Shown here: positions 35,415 through 45,995 of the stretch, in pieces
How the letters are laid out: each line of letters begins with the position of its first letter
Position numbering within the stretch: position 1 is the stretch's first letter
Origin: Eucriotettix oculatus
Lineage: Eukaryota; Arthropoda; Insecta; Orthoptera; Tetrigidae
Direction of reading: 5' to 3'
DNA: 64,000 bases
Assembly (NCBI GenBank): GCA_034510155.1
Contig: CM067377.1
Span: 135,007,041-135,071,040 of the forward strand
Notes under the pieces: model-generated
Told to the model about the DNA's origin: nothing
Database searches by the model: none
Seen by the model: only the letters and a program-made list of their open reading frames with translations
Position numbers and translations under genes: made by a program

Positions 35415-35570
35415 ATGACTACGAGACCCGGGAATCGAACCTGAATCCCGCGCGGTTGTTCTAACTTACTGATCTAGTCCAGGTTGCCAGATTCGATGCC
35501 ACATTCTCAACTCTTGTAAACCTAATGTCGACTCACCTACAACTGAACTAAATTTTGTTGAAATCCATGC
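35415..35570 (-). repeat. tRNA-derived SINE copy
   Basis: On the minus strand AGGTTCGATTCCCGGGTCTC carries an exact GGTTCGATTCC B box and a pairing T-arm. The adjoining plus-strand body CCACATTCTCAACTCTTGTA and AACCTAATGTCGACTCAC matches the 8384 and 20125 copies. Confidence 0.7.
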
Positions 35571-35950
35571 AGCCGTTCTTTTTAGTTAGCACCATACAGG
35601 CGCACCGACAAGCACACACGTTAACAATTCATTTATATAGACGAAATATAATAGTAAAATAATTATATGTATTATGTGTGACCTTATCTATAGGTATTTT
35701 GTGTTCCACACTAGGTTCGCATAATTGTAACAACCTGACATCGAAATTACGTGGTTGATTTTGGTTGGTTTTTACTGAGCCAGTGACGTACGCAGTAATT
35801 AGGCTGTGGACGTGTATAGGGACTTTATTTTGACGTTCCTCTAAACTCTGTAAGTGTAAATTTATCAAACTATGATCTACCTTGAAGAATTATAAGAACG
35901 AATATGGAAATTTTAGCCGTTTTCACATTTTAAACCATATCGTTGAATAT

Positions 35951-36632
35951 GCAGGGTATGTCAAAGATGGACCCGATTTCATAAATTTACCTAATTAACG
36001 TATCGTAATGTGAGATATGCGCGTAGAAAGGAAAAACTCTCAAAGTTTTATTTCCCTCCCGCGTGGTTTCATTTTCTACCACTACGAGTGCTCAAGAGGC
36101 AGTCAAAGAAAATGGCGGTGACTGGAGAAGTCAACCTACCAGGCAGCGAGGGAACTTGAACTTCCGCAGAAAACTGTATGGCGCATTCTGCGGAAACGTT
36201 TACAATGAAACCCTACCGCTTACAACTAGTACAGCCCTTAAAAGACACTGATTGTGATGCTCAGGTGTCCTTCTGTGCTGATTTTCTCGCATTAATGGAA
36301 GAGGATGGGTCCTCCGAAAGGGTAATTTCCAGTGATGAAGCGCCTTTTCACTTCTCCGGGAAAGTGAATAGACACAACGTAAGGATTTGGGGAACTGCTA
36401 ATCCCAATAAAGTTGTGGATCACCAACGCTATTCTCCCGAAGTGAACACTACACAAGGTTTGACAGGAGATGCACTCTCTGTGTGATGTGTGTCGTGTTA
36501 CGCGAGGTGCTCACATAGAACACTTGTGATATGAATGAAAAAAAAAACGTTGAGAGTTTGCCTTTCTTAGCACATGTCTCACATTATGATCTGTTCATTA
36601 GAAGTCGGGCCCATCATTTTGACTTACCTTGT
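35951..36632 (+). mobile_element. IS630/Tc1-like transposon, internally deleted, long inverted repeats
   Basis: The left end (from AGGGTATGTCAAAGATGGAC) and the reverse complement of the right end (from AAGGTAAGTCAAAATGATGG) match imperfectly over about 90-100 bases. Shared words include GGACCCGA/GGGCCCGA, AATGTGAGA and GAAAGGAAAAACTCTCAA/GAAAGGCAAACTCTCAA. Inside lie the start, middle and last few codons of a transposase. A full element of this type would be clearly longer, so this is a shortened derivative of MITE-like size. Confidence 0.75.
36063..36528 (+). pseudogene. IS630/Tc1-type transposase remnant
   Basis: A helix-turn-helix reads AARELELPQKTVWRILRKRL in one frame (about 36136). 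The next frame continues MKPYRLQLVQPLKDTD, then VISSDEAPFHFSGKVNRHNV and RIWGTANP, where the Asp of SSDEA is at the first catalytic position of the DDE domain. The match stops at about HQRYSPEVN. After an unmatched stretch (about 36448-36480), the C-terminus DVCRVTRGAHIEHL resumes with a stop at 36528. The remaining catalytic residues are therefore lost. The wording is that of a Tc1/IS630-related transposase found in many arthropods. Confidence 0.8.
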
Positions 36633-38077
36633 ATACAGTTTAATGAATGAAAAATAATCTATCCTACCTCTGAAGTATTCATGTATTCATTCCCCCTGCA
36701 CCACTGAATTTTAATGCCAGGTTTCCATTTTTTGGATTTTATTTTTATTTATCACAAGCTAAGAGCAGCTTCCTTTCTTAATCCCTTGGGTAAGCTTCTT
36801 TCCGCAGATGGGCTCTAATGGCCTGATGAGCCGGAATACCCTCCCCGATCTTGGTCATCAGCCAAATATTACTCGCTGTTCCCATTGACCTAATTAGATC
36901 TGAGCGTCTTTTTGTTAGTCACACAATTACAACCCAGAGAGGCACATGTCGGCCCATGGAATCTTACACAGCATGTAAGATATATTTTATTACGTTCATG
37001 TTTCAGGAATATTATTGGTAAAATAAATTTAGAATATGCTATATTTCCAACCATCCGATAAACCGGCGACTGGGGGCCATTTATCCCTAAACTTGGCATC
37101 GGACATGATCACTAGATAAATTCGTAGCCAGCCTCTGCGTTCCGAGGCGTTGACAATGCGGCACCATTTTTTGTTATAATTCCAACAGACATAATTTAGG
37201 GTTCGTTCAAACGAAAAACCAGACGCGTATAATAAAAGTCGAAATAATTTCTTCATAGCTGAGTTATTGAATTTTGCTTACATCAAACAGAGTTCGTTTT
37301 ATTTTATATTCTCTACACTTATCATGTTTTTGAAATGTCCAGATGAATACAAAAAATGGCTCATTGACATCATCATTTACGAAATGTTGTATTTCACATT
37401 TCCCACCTGTGATGCGTGTTAATGAGTATTAACGGTTCGGGTTTAGCCACAAAAAAATTTGGTGCAGATTATTTAAGAAAGCCATTAGTGTTATATTACA
37501 CATAATTACGAGACATGCAACCGTAGTGTTAGGCATTCTATAAGACCTTATTTGGAATCGATCCGAGAAAATTTCCGAGCCAAATGAGTTATCTGAACTC
37601 CACGTTCACGTTCTGAATAATTTGGGAAGTTTTCGATTGCTTTTGGTAGAAATCGAGAATCAATGAAAGAACTGCCGTTCAAGATCACACTACATGTAAA
37701 ACACAAGTTGAGTTTATATTAAGTTGGTATTAAGTGTTTATTTTACTCGTAAATTAAGATTAGTGATTAATTATTAATTTTTGAGTACAACTGTTGCAAC
37801 GAGTTATTTTTTCAGTTGTCACAGAATTAAATCCCGGTAAACATCAGTATTATAAATTCAAGGAGACAAATTTTAATAAAATAAATAGTAGATGTATTAT
37901 AGAAAGAAGAGGAAAAGTTTTGTACATGAATTGTACTTTATAATAATTCTTGCTAAATATGAAAATGGTAAGCAGGGGAATAAAGTAAATGAACATATTA
38001 ATGAAAATAGCACGAAGGATCGTTTCTTTCTTAGAATCTTCTTGAAGTGCATTATACATTTTATAAATAATTTATTA
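36633..38077. other. Non-coding stretch with unrecognised minus-strand frames
   Basis: Two minus-strand frames at 36890-37256 overlap one another and resemble no family I know. A GC-richer strip lies at 36780-36870. No other structure is seen. Confidence 0.4.
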
Positions 38078-38392
38078 CTATAGTGTGAATAAAACCACAG
38101 AAAAGTTGTCTCAATGTATTTATTCTCAGAACGTTTCGGCCATAGCCATTATCAATTGTAATTATAATACATATACAAGATTATTTATAACATGAAGGAT
38201 AATTTTTACAATAGGCAACACCACATTATTCCATTTTCACATCTTTTACCTGGATTTTTCCTCTTAGCGTCTTCTTATGCTTATTAACTAATCAGTATAC
38301 GTATTACCATTACGCTTGCGGTTGTCTATGGCCGAAACGTTCTGAGAATAAATACATTGAGACAACTTTTCTGTGGTTTTATTCCCACTATA
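38078..38392. repeat. Inverted repeat, about 67-bp near-identical arms, Penelope-like wording
   Basis: The left arm (38078-38145, CTATAGTGTGAATAAAACCA through GTTTCGGCCATAG) is the reverse complement of 38326-38392 with only one or two differences. About 180 bases separate the arms. The arm contains GGCCGAAACGTTCTGAG, and on the minus strand the left arm is preceded by TTGATAATGGCTAT. That order resembles a hammerhead-type core as found in Penelope-like terminal repeats. A plain MITE is the alternative. Confidence 0.85.
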
Positions 38393-40849
38393 TTAATTAT
38401 ATAGAGTTGTTGTACATTTAATATTAGTATAATTTATTACATGAAATTTAAAAACAGAAAAATTTTAAGTATGATCATTGCTCAGACACACATATTTCAG
38501 CCTGAATTTTCTCTTTTAAATTTCAGGAAAGGAATTATTTATTAAATTTTATAATGTACTTGATAAAGTTTAAATGAAAGTAACAATATATTTTATTTTT
38601 TATTAATGTTGTAAATTTATCTCTGACTAATTTGGCGTTTGAATTAATTTATTTAAATAAGTCAGATAAGTATAACTTTTAATAATTGTATAGGTATTTG
38701 TTGAAGTGATTTCCTTCTTTGAGAATTAATCTAAAAAACAAATAAATCTTAAGTTTTAAGGACCAGAATGTAACTTATCTTAGGGTTCTAATTTGATAGT
38801 CAGGAAAGTACTGTAGATACTATTTTAATACTGTATTCGGATTTAAATCGATGAAACTAAAAAGACGAGGGAACGCAAGTAGATTATTTTAAGGTGTGAA
38901 AATATAAATTGGAAATTTAAAGTACTACAGTTCACAGGATTATGAGTGGATAATTTCTCTCTAACACTAAATTTTGCAAAAGTATTTATTTAAATTAAGG
39001 AAGTCAAGGATCTTTCGGTTAAAATCCATGGTCAATTTGTTAAAAATAAAGATAAACCTATAAACAGAAGCGTGAAAATATGAAAATACTACGCCAAAAT
39101 TTTTGACTTGATATCGTAAGACATTGACCATTTAATTTTGAGTCAAATCCGTAATCATTTTGGATGTAGGTTAAATGTATCTACATAAAGTTACTGCCGA
39201 CTTCAACAAATATCGAGATCGGGAGTAGATAATTTTTTTAAACCAATTTACTCTAACGTATTATGATGTGGCACAAATTTAATTTTCAAGCAACTTAGAA
39301 TTACTATTCCGATTCATCAATGAATGAATCGGACAGCAGGAATTATGGTATATTAAGACGGATTTGGAACATGGAACAAAGAATATAGTACCACGTAGGT
39401 GTGTATACCAAAATAATGTTACAATTTACCACTTCAATGTTCGAATGAAATTTTAAATAATAAATTAGAAGAATTCTAGTTTTATACGAGTTTAATAATT
39501 TTAACTATATATTGTGTATTCTTCTAAACAATAATTTTGATCAAGAAGACGGTAATGACTTTTAGACAGTTAATTAATTTGAATGAAGAATATTTAATCT
39601 AAGTGTTAAATTTTCACTGATAAACCAAGGGTGGAATAATTATAGTAAATTAAATAACAATAAAATAACCAGCCGTTTATAAATAACAATAATAAATAAA
39701 ATAATGAGAAGCTAAAGGACTATTTCACTCATTAATCGATCAGTGACATAGGAATTAATTGTGAATGTATTAGGTTCGGTATATCTGTCCGGCGGACACA
39801 ATTTCATCGAAGTAGGTTACTAAGTAAAGCTAATTTGTTATATTATAATTTACTACAGATCGCAAAAAGTGAATTTGTGAGAAGTATAATATGATAATGC
39901 AACAGAGAGAGAGATATTTGAGACGGTGGACCTGGTGCCAGGAGCAAGTCGTCACTTCTGCTCGACTAAAGTGGCTCCATAGTTCCGTCAGAACGCAGTC
40001 AACTCTTCTCAGCGGGGCAGAATATCGATTTTCTTTTGTGTCAGTCCAGGCAAGTTATCCGACGTCAAAGTTTTGTTGTTTGTCATCACGCCGAAAATAA
40101 TTTGTAGCAGTTCTTTTGAGAACAAAGTTGCCATTCAGACTTTTGAAACGAAAATAACATGGCGTTATGTGAGTCGCCCATATCGCGCATTCCATGCAAG
40201 TGAGACACTTTTGTTTTTGTATCCCAAGCTGACAATTGTCCTTCGGAAAGTTGCAATATTTGTGTGTTCGTTCCACGTTTTATTTTCACCGGGGAAGGGA
40301 AGAAGTCCCTTTTACGATTCAGCATGCAGGACCAATATCGTCGTTCCCAGCACGCCAAATGCAGATTAACGTTGCGTACGAGGTCGTGAAGATCTCTATC
40401 ACTGCCGCTGGTCGATATACAAAGTGTACCATGTAACTTCGTGAATGTTTAACCATTGATGGTGCTGTGTTATGACTATCTTTTCTATGACAAGCCACAT
40501 ACATTCTAGAATATGATTTCGGCGTTTGTTCAATTCTGCAGAGAAATCCACTTGTACAGTTAAATTTGACACAAGTATTCAACATATATAAGCGCTTTTG
40601 TCGTATGTGATTATGTATCATCATTAAATTGACCTTGTAACGACTTACTGACAGATAAGCTTAAAAAGTTTCGAATAGTTCCGAATATATTGAATGCTAA
40701 ATTCTAATAATTATAAGAGTAGATTCAGACCGAAAGAATTGATAAGAACAAATAATCAAAATAAAGAGAAGGGAAAATAGCCAAAAATGAAGCTCGCAAT
40801 GATGAATTATATTACATAAGAGTACTTGAATACTCGTGTTGATGTTGAA
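38393..40849. other. AT-rich non-coding; mixed composition at 39890-40600
   Basis: Several overlapping frames at 39890-40620 on both strands stay open for 70-100 codons, but none resembles a known protein. The composition is more balanced there. It may be an old repeat. Nothing is recognised in 38393-39890. Confidence 0.4.
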
Positions 40850-41095
40850 TCATGTTGAACGGAGTCCTAGAGAAAGAGTTCAATATTCGGATTAATAGAG
40901 GAAAAACTAAGGTATTGGAGAGTAATTTGGGAAAGAGTGGAATAATAAAGGGTGTTAGATTGGAAAGGGATATTTTTACGGAAGTCAAGGAATTCTGCTG
41001 CTTGGGAAGCGTAATAACTAGTGACAGTAGAAGAATAGTAGACATAAAGAGTAGGATAGCACAGGCAAGGAAGGCTTTTGCGCCAATTATTGAAA
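40850..41095 (+). pseudogene. LINE reverse transcriptase remnant (family 1, copy 2)
   Basis: A plus-strand frame reads EKEFNIRINRGKTKVLESNL, then VKEFCCLGSVITSDSRR and DIKSRIAQARKAFA. This is the segment after the RT catalytic box of the same LINE family seen on the minus strand at 32345 and 52590. It is truncated on both sides. Penelope-like sequence begins immediately after it at about 41100, so the junction is an insertion boundary. Confidence 0.8.
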
Positions 41096-41099
41096 ATGT

Positions 41100-41645
41100 A
41101 AAATATAAAACGTCTGTATTAAATGTACACTAATTAGGCATAGACATATCAAAACTGCATACAATATTAAGCCATAAAAGAAATACCAAACAACGTTTCT
41201 GCAACTTTTATTGCTTTAGTGAGATGTTGAAAAATCCTAAGATCTACAAGAACGACGAATCCGCACAAAGGCGAGGAACTAAATGCAACTAAAGCGTAAA
41301 AATACTATATATGCATAGCAATGAGCTTAACAACATGGGATCATAGTTTCACAGTAGATCTTTACATTGCTTTTACACTTATTATTAAACATTTCGGATA
41401 TAATTTTGGAATAGTACTTAGTGTTCATATCTAAAATAATCAAATGAATGTTTCTCATTGATATGATTAAAGACAACAGAACATTTGTCAAACGTTTTTT
41501 TAATATTAGATAGATGCTTTTCAAAACGGGTATTAATTGACCTTTTTTGTTTGCTGTAGCTCGAATTACAATACGAGCACGAGATTTTGTAAACTACAAA
41601 GTAAATATAGGTGTCAAAAAGGTCATTGTGTTTTTTAGTCAATAA
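41100..41645 (-). pseudogene. Penelope-like element: GIY-YIG endonuclease and 3' region
   Basis: On the minus strand IYFVVYKISCSYCNSSYSKQ followed by KRSINTRFEKHLSN matches the GIY-YIG endonuclease of Penelope-like elements. Both Cys of the CxxC insert and the conserved Arg are kept, but the second half of the motif (YIGQT) is degraded to YSKQK. A downstream His (FNHINEKHSF) is also kept. After a frameshift, ILDMNTKYYSKIISEM matches the usual C-terminal block. The 3' region at 41100-41310 holds inverted words (GCAACTTTTATTGCTTTAGT against GCAACTAAAG) also seen at 44990-45115. No RT domain remains. Confidence 0.75.
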
Positions 41646-42064
41646 TGAAAGTATATTAGTAGATCTTGGACAGGTGTATCACCACATCAGATTTCAGAAA
41701 CTTCAGACTTAATGCGTGCCATTCAGAAAGTTATGGGTCTTTCTAAAACGTGTTTCTGTTTACTAGAAACATAGTTACCTCCATCACAAAATTGTGAAAC
41801 AAAATAAAAAAGAAATGACACTGGTCTCGTGGAACTATCGTATTTCACTAGAAAACAGGACGGAATACGTTCAGTGTCTTCTTGATAACGTACACTTTGA
41901 CTACCCATGTAGTAAATCGCGCTTTGCCTGAAAATGTATATTATCCTAATGTTTTCAATCTTGAACCTGTTTTACGTTAATGAACGTAGACTTTCCCGGC
42001 GAATAATTTGGATGAAGTCTTCACGGTTAACCAACCGGGTCAGGTTTTTAAAAGAACACAACGT

Positions 42065-42115
42065 TTCTGCGGACATTTCTGCCGCAGTCTTCAAGCTATG
42101 TTTTACGTTATCATT
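42065..42115 (-). ncRNA. Hammerhead-like fold of a Penelope-type terminus (degenerate)
   Basis: On the minus strand CTTGAAGA is followed by the hairpin CTGCGG-cagaaatgt-CCGCAG and then AAACGTTGTG. The order (a CUGANGA-like box, stem II, then GAAA) is that of a hammerhead ribozyme. The C of the first box is U, and the expected cleavage base after GU is G, which a hammerhead does not accept, so activity is unlikely. It is probably a decayed remnant. Confidence 0.3.
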
Positions 42116-42379
42116 TTTCAGCTGACAATGAAGTGGTCCTATTTGTGATGAGAGACGGTATTTTCATTGCGCATAATTCTTATTATTTACATTTTCCTAC
42201 ATAATTGATTATCCGTTTAGAACTTCCATATCAAAGGAATACATTTTAACTTTCTATCAGACAATTGGTACCTTAGAGAATATTATAAATTAAATATTTA
42301 AAAAAAATATTTGATTAAAGAGAATTTAATTTCATTATGTAGACTCATGATGTAATCATGTTGAAATACAATAATTTTG

Positions 42380-42612
42380 CGAATATTGGTTGTCTAAATT
42401 TTGGTTAGACGCGTACCATTAATTAATGTATTATTTAGCGGAACAATTGTTAGTGAAATTGAAATGCCACGCGCTGTTGCTACATAATTTAGCAAAATTT
42501 CTGATGCTATTCATTGACGATAATAATAAAAACTGTTCAAGTTTGGTCTCCATTGTGTTCATATAATTCGATAATGAGCGTAAATTAATAGCAATTATGT
42601 TACGCGTTTTTA
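42380..42612 (+). repeat. Dispersed repeat, copy 1 of a pair
   Basis: The segment with CCATTAATTAATGTATTATT, GCTGTTGCTACATAATTTAG, AAAACTGTTCAAGTTTGGTC and GCGTAAATTAATAGCAA matches 43895-44130 in the same orientation with scattered changes. The copies are about 1.5 kb apart. They could be old terminal repeats of one element, a segmental duplication, or two insertions. Confidence 0.75.
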
Positions 42613-42860
42613 TTACATGGAGATGGTTTATTGATGTAAAAGAAAATTATAAATTTTGTTATTTGTTTATTGAAATTAAATAAATTTAGCGTCGGTTGAC
42701 AGAAATGGTAGATTAATCGAAGTGTTTTTTTCTCCATTATTATGCCTTCAAAAGCATAAAACCTTTGATGTAATTGTGAGAAAGTGTCCTCAATTTTGTG
42801 CAATAAGCGACGACGACAACCTTTATCATATTCGGACAGATATCGATCAAATGTAGTCAT
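42600..42860 (-). CDS. Unrecognised minus-strand ORF (86 aa)
   Basis: An ATG frame reads MTTFDRYLSEYDKGCRRRLL then HKIEDTFSQLHQRFYAFEGI, a charged helical stretch for about 50 residues, then loses character. It lies between the two copies of the 42.4/43.9-kb repeat and its 3' end overlaps the first copy. It might be a transposon protein piece. I recognise no family. Confidence 0.2.
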   Translation of the reverse strand: MTTFDRYLSEYDKGCRRRLLHKIEDTFSQLHQRFYAFEGIIMEKKTLRLIYHFCQPTLNLFNFNKQITKFIIFFYINKPSPCNKNA

Positions 42861-43894
42861 GGTAGCATAGTTATTGATTATTGAATGTAGGGGGAAAGGT
42901 CGTGTCAAGCCCTAGGTCGGTTTCGAAATTAATGCAATTTCTTACAGACGGAAGAAAAATATGAATATATGAAGCTAATCATCTCAACCATAATCAGCTC
43001 GATTTTTAGAGGCTCAATAGATATCAGTTGATCATCACTGGGAATGTAATATAGCTCCGATATAACCCTACCCATTCACTGATATTTGTAAATGATTTTG
43101 ACGAAGTTAGTTAATACGTACCGAATGACTAGACCTGGTGAATATATTTTCAATGCCTGTCAATTGGCCACAACATCACCACAAAGCTTTAAGCCCAGAG
43201 GCAGGAGGGAGATTGTAACGATTCACTCATTAATATTAATGGAACACTCTGAAAGGAATCACGTCAAGGAATAAAGTTGTGGAAGTTAAGCGTAAAAATA
43301 TCAGTCGTAGAAAACTGATTACGAGTAAAAATTGTTTGTTAGCGGGCCGCTTTTTCATACAAATTGAATTGGAAATAGAACACAAAAAAATTGTAATCGA
43401 CTACCTTGAAAACAATTCCGCAAGTAATTAGTGAGTTGGAAGGCCTAATATTGTGGGCTATCAATAATAAAATTAAAGGTTTAGAACTTTCATTTTTAAT
43501 AAAATTAAGAAAGTCTTCTCGGACTAAGAAGCACCTGGAAGATGTTAGTGCACGCCGTTGAAACGTCACAGTGCCCAAAGATCACCATTGAGGAATTCCA
43601 AGAAGACTTTCTTAAAATAACATGAAAAATAAATGTGTATTTGAAGATGAGTTCAGGAAGATGACACCAGAAATTCAGTTTGTTGGTCCAACTATTTACA
43701 TGTTGTTTAGTTTCTTATTTAAACATATTGATTTCTTTAATAGTTGTGCGATTCAACTGTAGCGGATCGATTTCTTTCTCCTTCAGTGGGGTGAAGTGAA
43801 ACCTCGTTTGCTTTATTTTATTTTTATTAAGAAATCAAAACTTTTCTTCATTCAATTAAATTATTAGTAAAATATATATGTATTTTTCTGGACC

Positions 43895-44130
43895 AGTTTA
43901 CTGATTTTAATTGTTGTCTGCAATTCGGTTCGACGCGGTCCATTAATTAATGCATTATCAAGAGAAACAATAAAACTGAAATGACACGTGCTGTTGCTAC
44001 AAAACTGAGCAAAATTCCGGATGCTGTTCATTGTCGATAAAAATAAAAACTGTTCAAGTTTGGTCTCCGTTGCGTTCAAAACATTCGATATCGACCGTAA
44101 ATTAACAGTATGTTCGTTACGCTTTCAAAA
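43895..44130 (+). repeat. Dispersed repeat, copy 2 of a pair
   Basis: Matches 42380-42612 in order and orientation: CCATTAATTAATGCATTATC, GCTGTTGCTACAAAACTGAG, AAAACTGTTCAAGTTTGGTC, GACCGTAAATTAACAG. It is followed at once by Helitron-like words. Confidence 0.75.
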
Positions 44131-44136
44131 AATAAT

Positions 44137-44410
44137 ATATCTCTACTGGAAATGAAGATTCTGGCCTCAATCTATATACGTAAAAAGTGAATGTATGCTT
44201 GTTCCGTATGCGTTCCTGTACCATATATTTTTTATTGAATTTTTCATTAAAAAGTGATATATCTGTACTCGAAATGAAGATTGTGTGCTCAATCTATTTA
44301 AGTAAAAAGGAATGTATATTTCTTTGTTCCCTATGCGTTCCTATATCATTTATCCGATTGCGATGAAAGTTTGTTGAGTTGCAGTGTTACCTCAGAGATG
44401 GTTACTGTCA
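44137..44410 (+). repeat. Helitron-like fragments in short tandem
   Basis: Two partial units (TCTACTGGAAATGAAGATT and TGTACTCGAAATGAAGATT starts) each contain CTCAATCTAT, then TTCC(G/C)TATGCGTTCCT. The second runs on into ATCCGATTGCGATGAAAG as in the 21.9- and 25.9-kb copies. No ends are present. Confidence 0.5.
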
Positions 44411-44842
44411 GTCATTCGAAGATTGATGAATTTTCACATGAGTGACGTCGCGGGAGTCGCATGAAGTTTTCAAGGAAGTTCAATCATCTACCACTAGTTT
44501 GATAAAGAGTAGCTTTAACGAGTTCAAGATTTATAAAATTTTATACGTCTTAAATAAGTGAGCGTATTTCATATTATTTCCGTGTATTTTTGCACATGCT
44601 TGACATAATTGAACCAAAACACAAACAGCAATGTTTTAGTTAAAGCGTTACTTTGGCTGTAAAATCAGCTTTACCAACCAAATGGCAAGCAATAGGTTGA
44701 TCTACACCTCACACAAGAAAGAGAAGGACATCGCGATATTCAGAAACAGGAAGGAAGACTCGAAACCATTCGAAACGCACTGTTCAAGATTGAGACAGTC
44801 GAGCTACGGGAAGCAAGACTAATAACACCCAGCTAATTCACG

Positions 44843-44865
44843 ATATATATATATATATATATATA
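44843..44865. repeat. (TA)n microsatellite
   Basis: A run of alternating A and T of about 22 bases in otherwise unremarkable sequence. Confidence 0.9.
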
Positions 44866-44959
44866 AATTCGGTGACAAAAATGTTATTGAAAGCATAAAA
44901 TATAGAACGATTTTGATAAACGTATATTAATTAAACAAAGAAGTGGGAAATATACAGTA

Positions 44960-45140
44960 AAAAAATAAGTGATAAAATAAATGTCAGTTCGTATCTGCAA
45001 GCTTTGTTGCTTTCGTCACGTGATTAAGAAACTCAGGAGCCTGAAGAACAATACATCAGGGCGACGAACTCGGAAACCAAACGCCTGGCGAAAGCAACAA
45101 GGATTGTAGAAACATTGGCTACTTCTTTGTGTAATTAAAT
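44960..45140. repeat. Penelope-like terminal region (inverted words)
   Basis: GCAAGCTTTGTTGCTTTCGT (about 44998) and GCGAAAGCAACAAGGATTGT (about 45087) are inverted with respect to one another. Similar words lie at 41190-41300 next to the GIY-YIG remnant. No coding sequence is present. Assignment is by resemblance only. Confidence 0.4.
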
Positions 45141-45164
45141 GTATCATTACTTTTGTTTACGTCG

Positions 45165-45640
45165 CCAGTTTTTTTGTGGATAACACACTATATGAGGGTG
45201 AATTGAAAATGGGGGCTGTGGAATAATCAAAGGGTTGACTATCATCTATAAGAGTTGCATGGAAAACCCTAGAAAACCTGCATCAGGTAGATCAGGGCTG
45301 TTGGGTATTAATCTCACACCCTTCCGAATGACGACAGAGGAGTTTCCTCCGTATCTCCACCAGATTTAGGAGACAGTTGGCTGACTGATCCAATGGGATC
45401 AGCCGACAACTTTTACTGTATGCCCAAGCTCTTCGACCCCAGTATATACAACTCATAAAACAGATGAAGGTGCCTCGAAATGTGATAATCTTGAAAAAAA
45501 ACAGAGAGAGTACTAAGCATTCCTAAAGGTGAGCCCTGTTTTCTTTGGTAAACAGGCTAGATGTGGGTGGTCGTAAACAGGCAACTGCTCTTTAATAGCA
45601 TAGGAAGAGAATAGAAAAGGGTATCATTTTCAAGATCGTC
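45165..45640 (+). repeat. Satellite-like unit, locus 2 (about 1.2 units)
   Basis: The unit shows CTAGAAAACCTGCATCAGGT, CCTTCCGAATGACGACAGAG, CTGATCCAATGGGATCAGCC, GACCCCAGTATATACA and ACAGAGAGAGTAC in the same order as at 16925 and 59862. It then restarts with AACAGGCTAGATGTGGGTGG and TTTAATAGCATAGGAAG at about 45557, showing tandem joining. Confidence 0.8.
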
Positions 45641-45895
45641 AAGTAAATTTTTGTTTCGTTTTTACCCTAATTTTGTCTGTTTTTGGTTACATTATTTGAT
45701 TGCTATATTCACTATAATGTATAATAATTAATTTTAATATAATACAAACTTTTTAAATTATTGGCGTGAGGTCTTATTTTTAAGTGCACTAATATATTAA
45801 TTGAATATAAACGGAATATTATCACGTTGTTATTGTCCGTGACTTGCGTAATAATTTAAAAATTAATGGAAAAATAATTAAACTCAATGTTCCGA

Positions 45896-45954
45896 ATAGT
45901 AATAAACTTAAGTATCTTCAGGGATTTCATATATATACTTAAGTTTATTACTAT
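45896..45954. repeat. Perfect 20-bp inverted repeat
   Basis: ATAGTAATAAACTTAAGTAT at 45896-45915 is the exact reverse complement of 45935-45954, with a 19-base spacer. It may be a hairpin or the core of a small foldback element. Confidence 0.9.
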
Positions 45955-45995
45955 ATATGTTTCTGTCTTAAGAATAATATCTATAATAATCTACA

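Noticed and set aside
40055..40624. Overlapping frames on both strands considered as coding
   Set aside because: Several frames stay open together because composition is balanced there. None shows a motif or family resemblance.
42380..44130. Repeat pair considered as LTRs of a retrotransposon
   Set aside because: No TG...CA ends, primer binding site, polypurine tract or gag/pol sequence was found between them, so I keep it only as a repeat pair.
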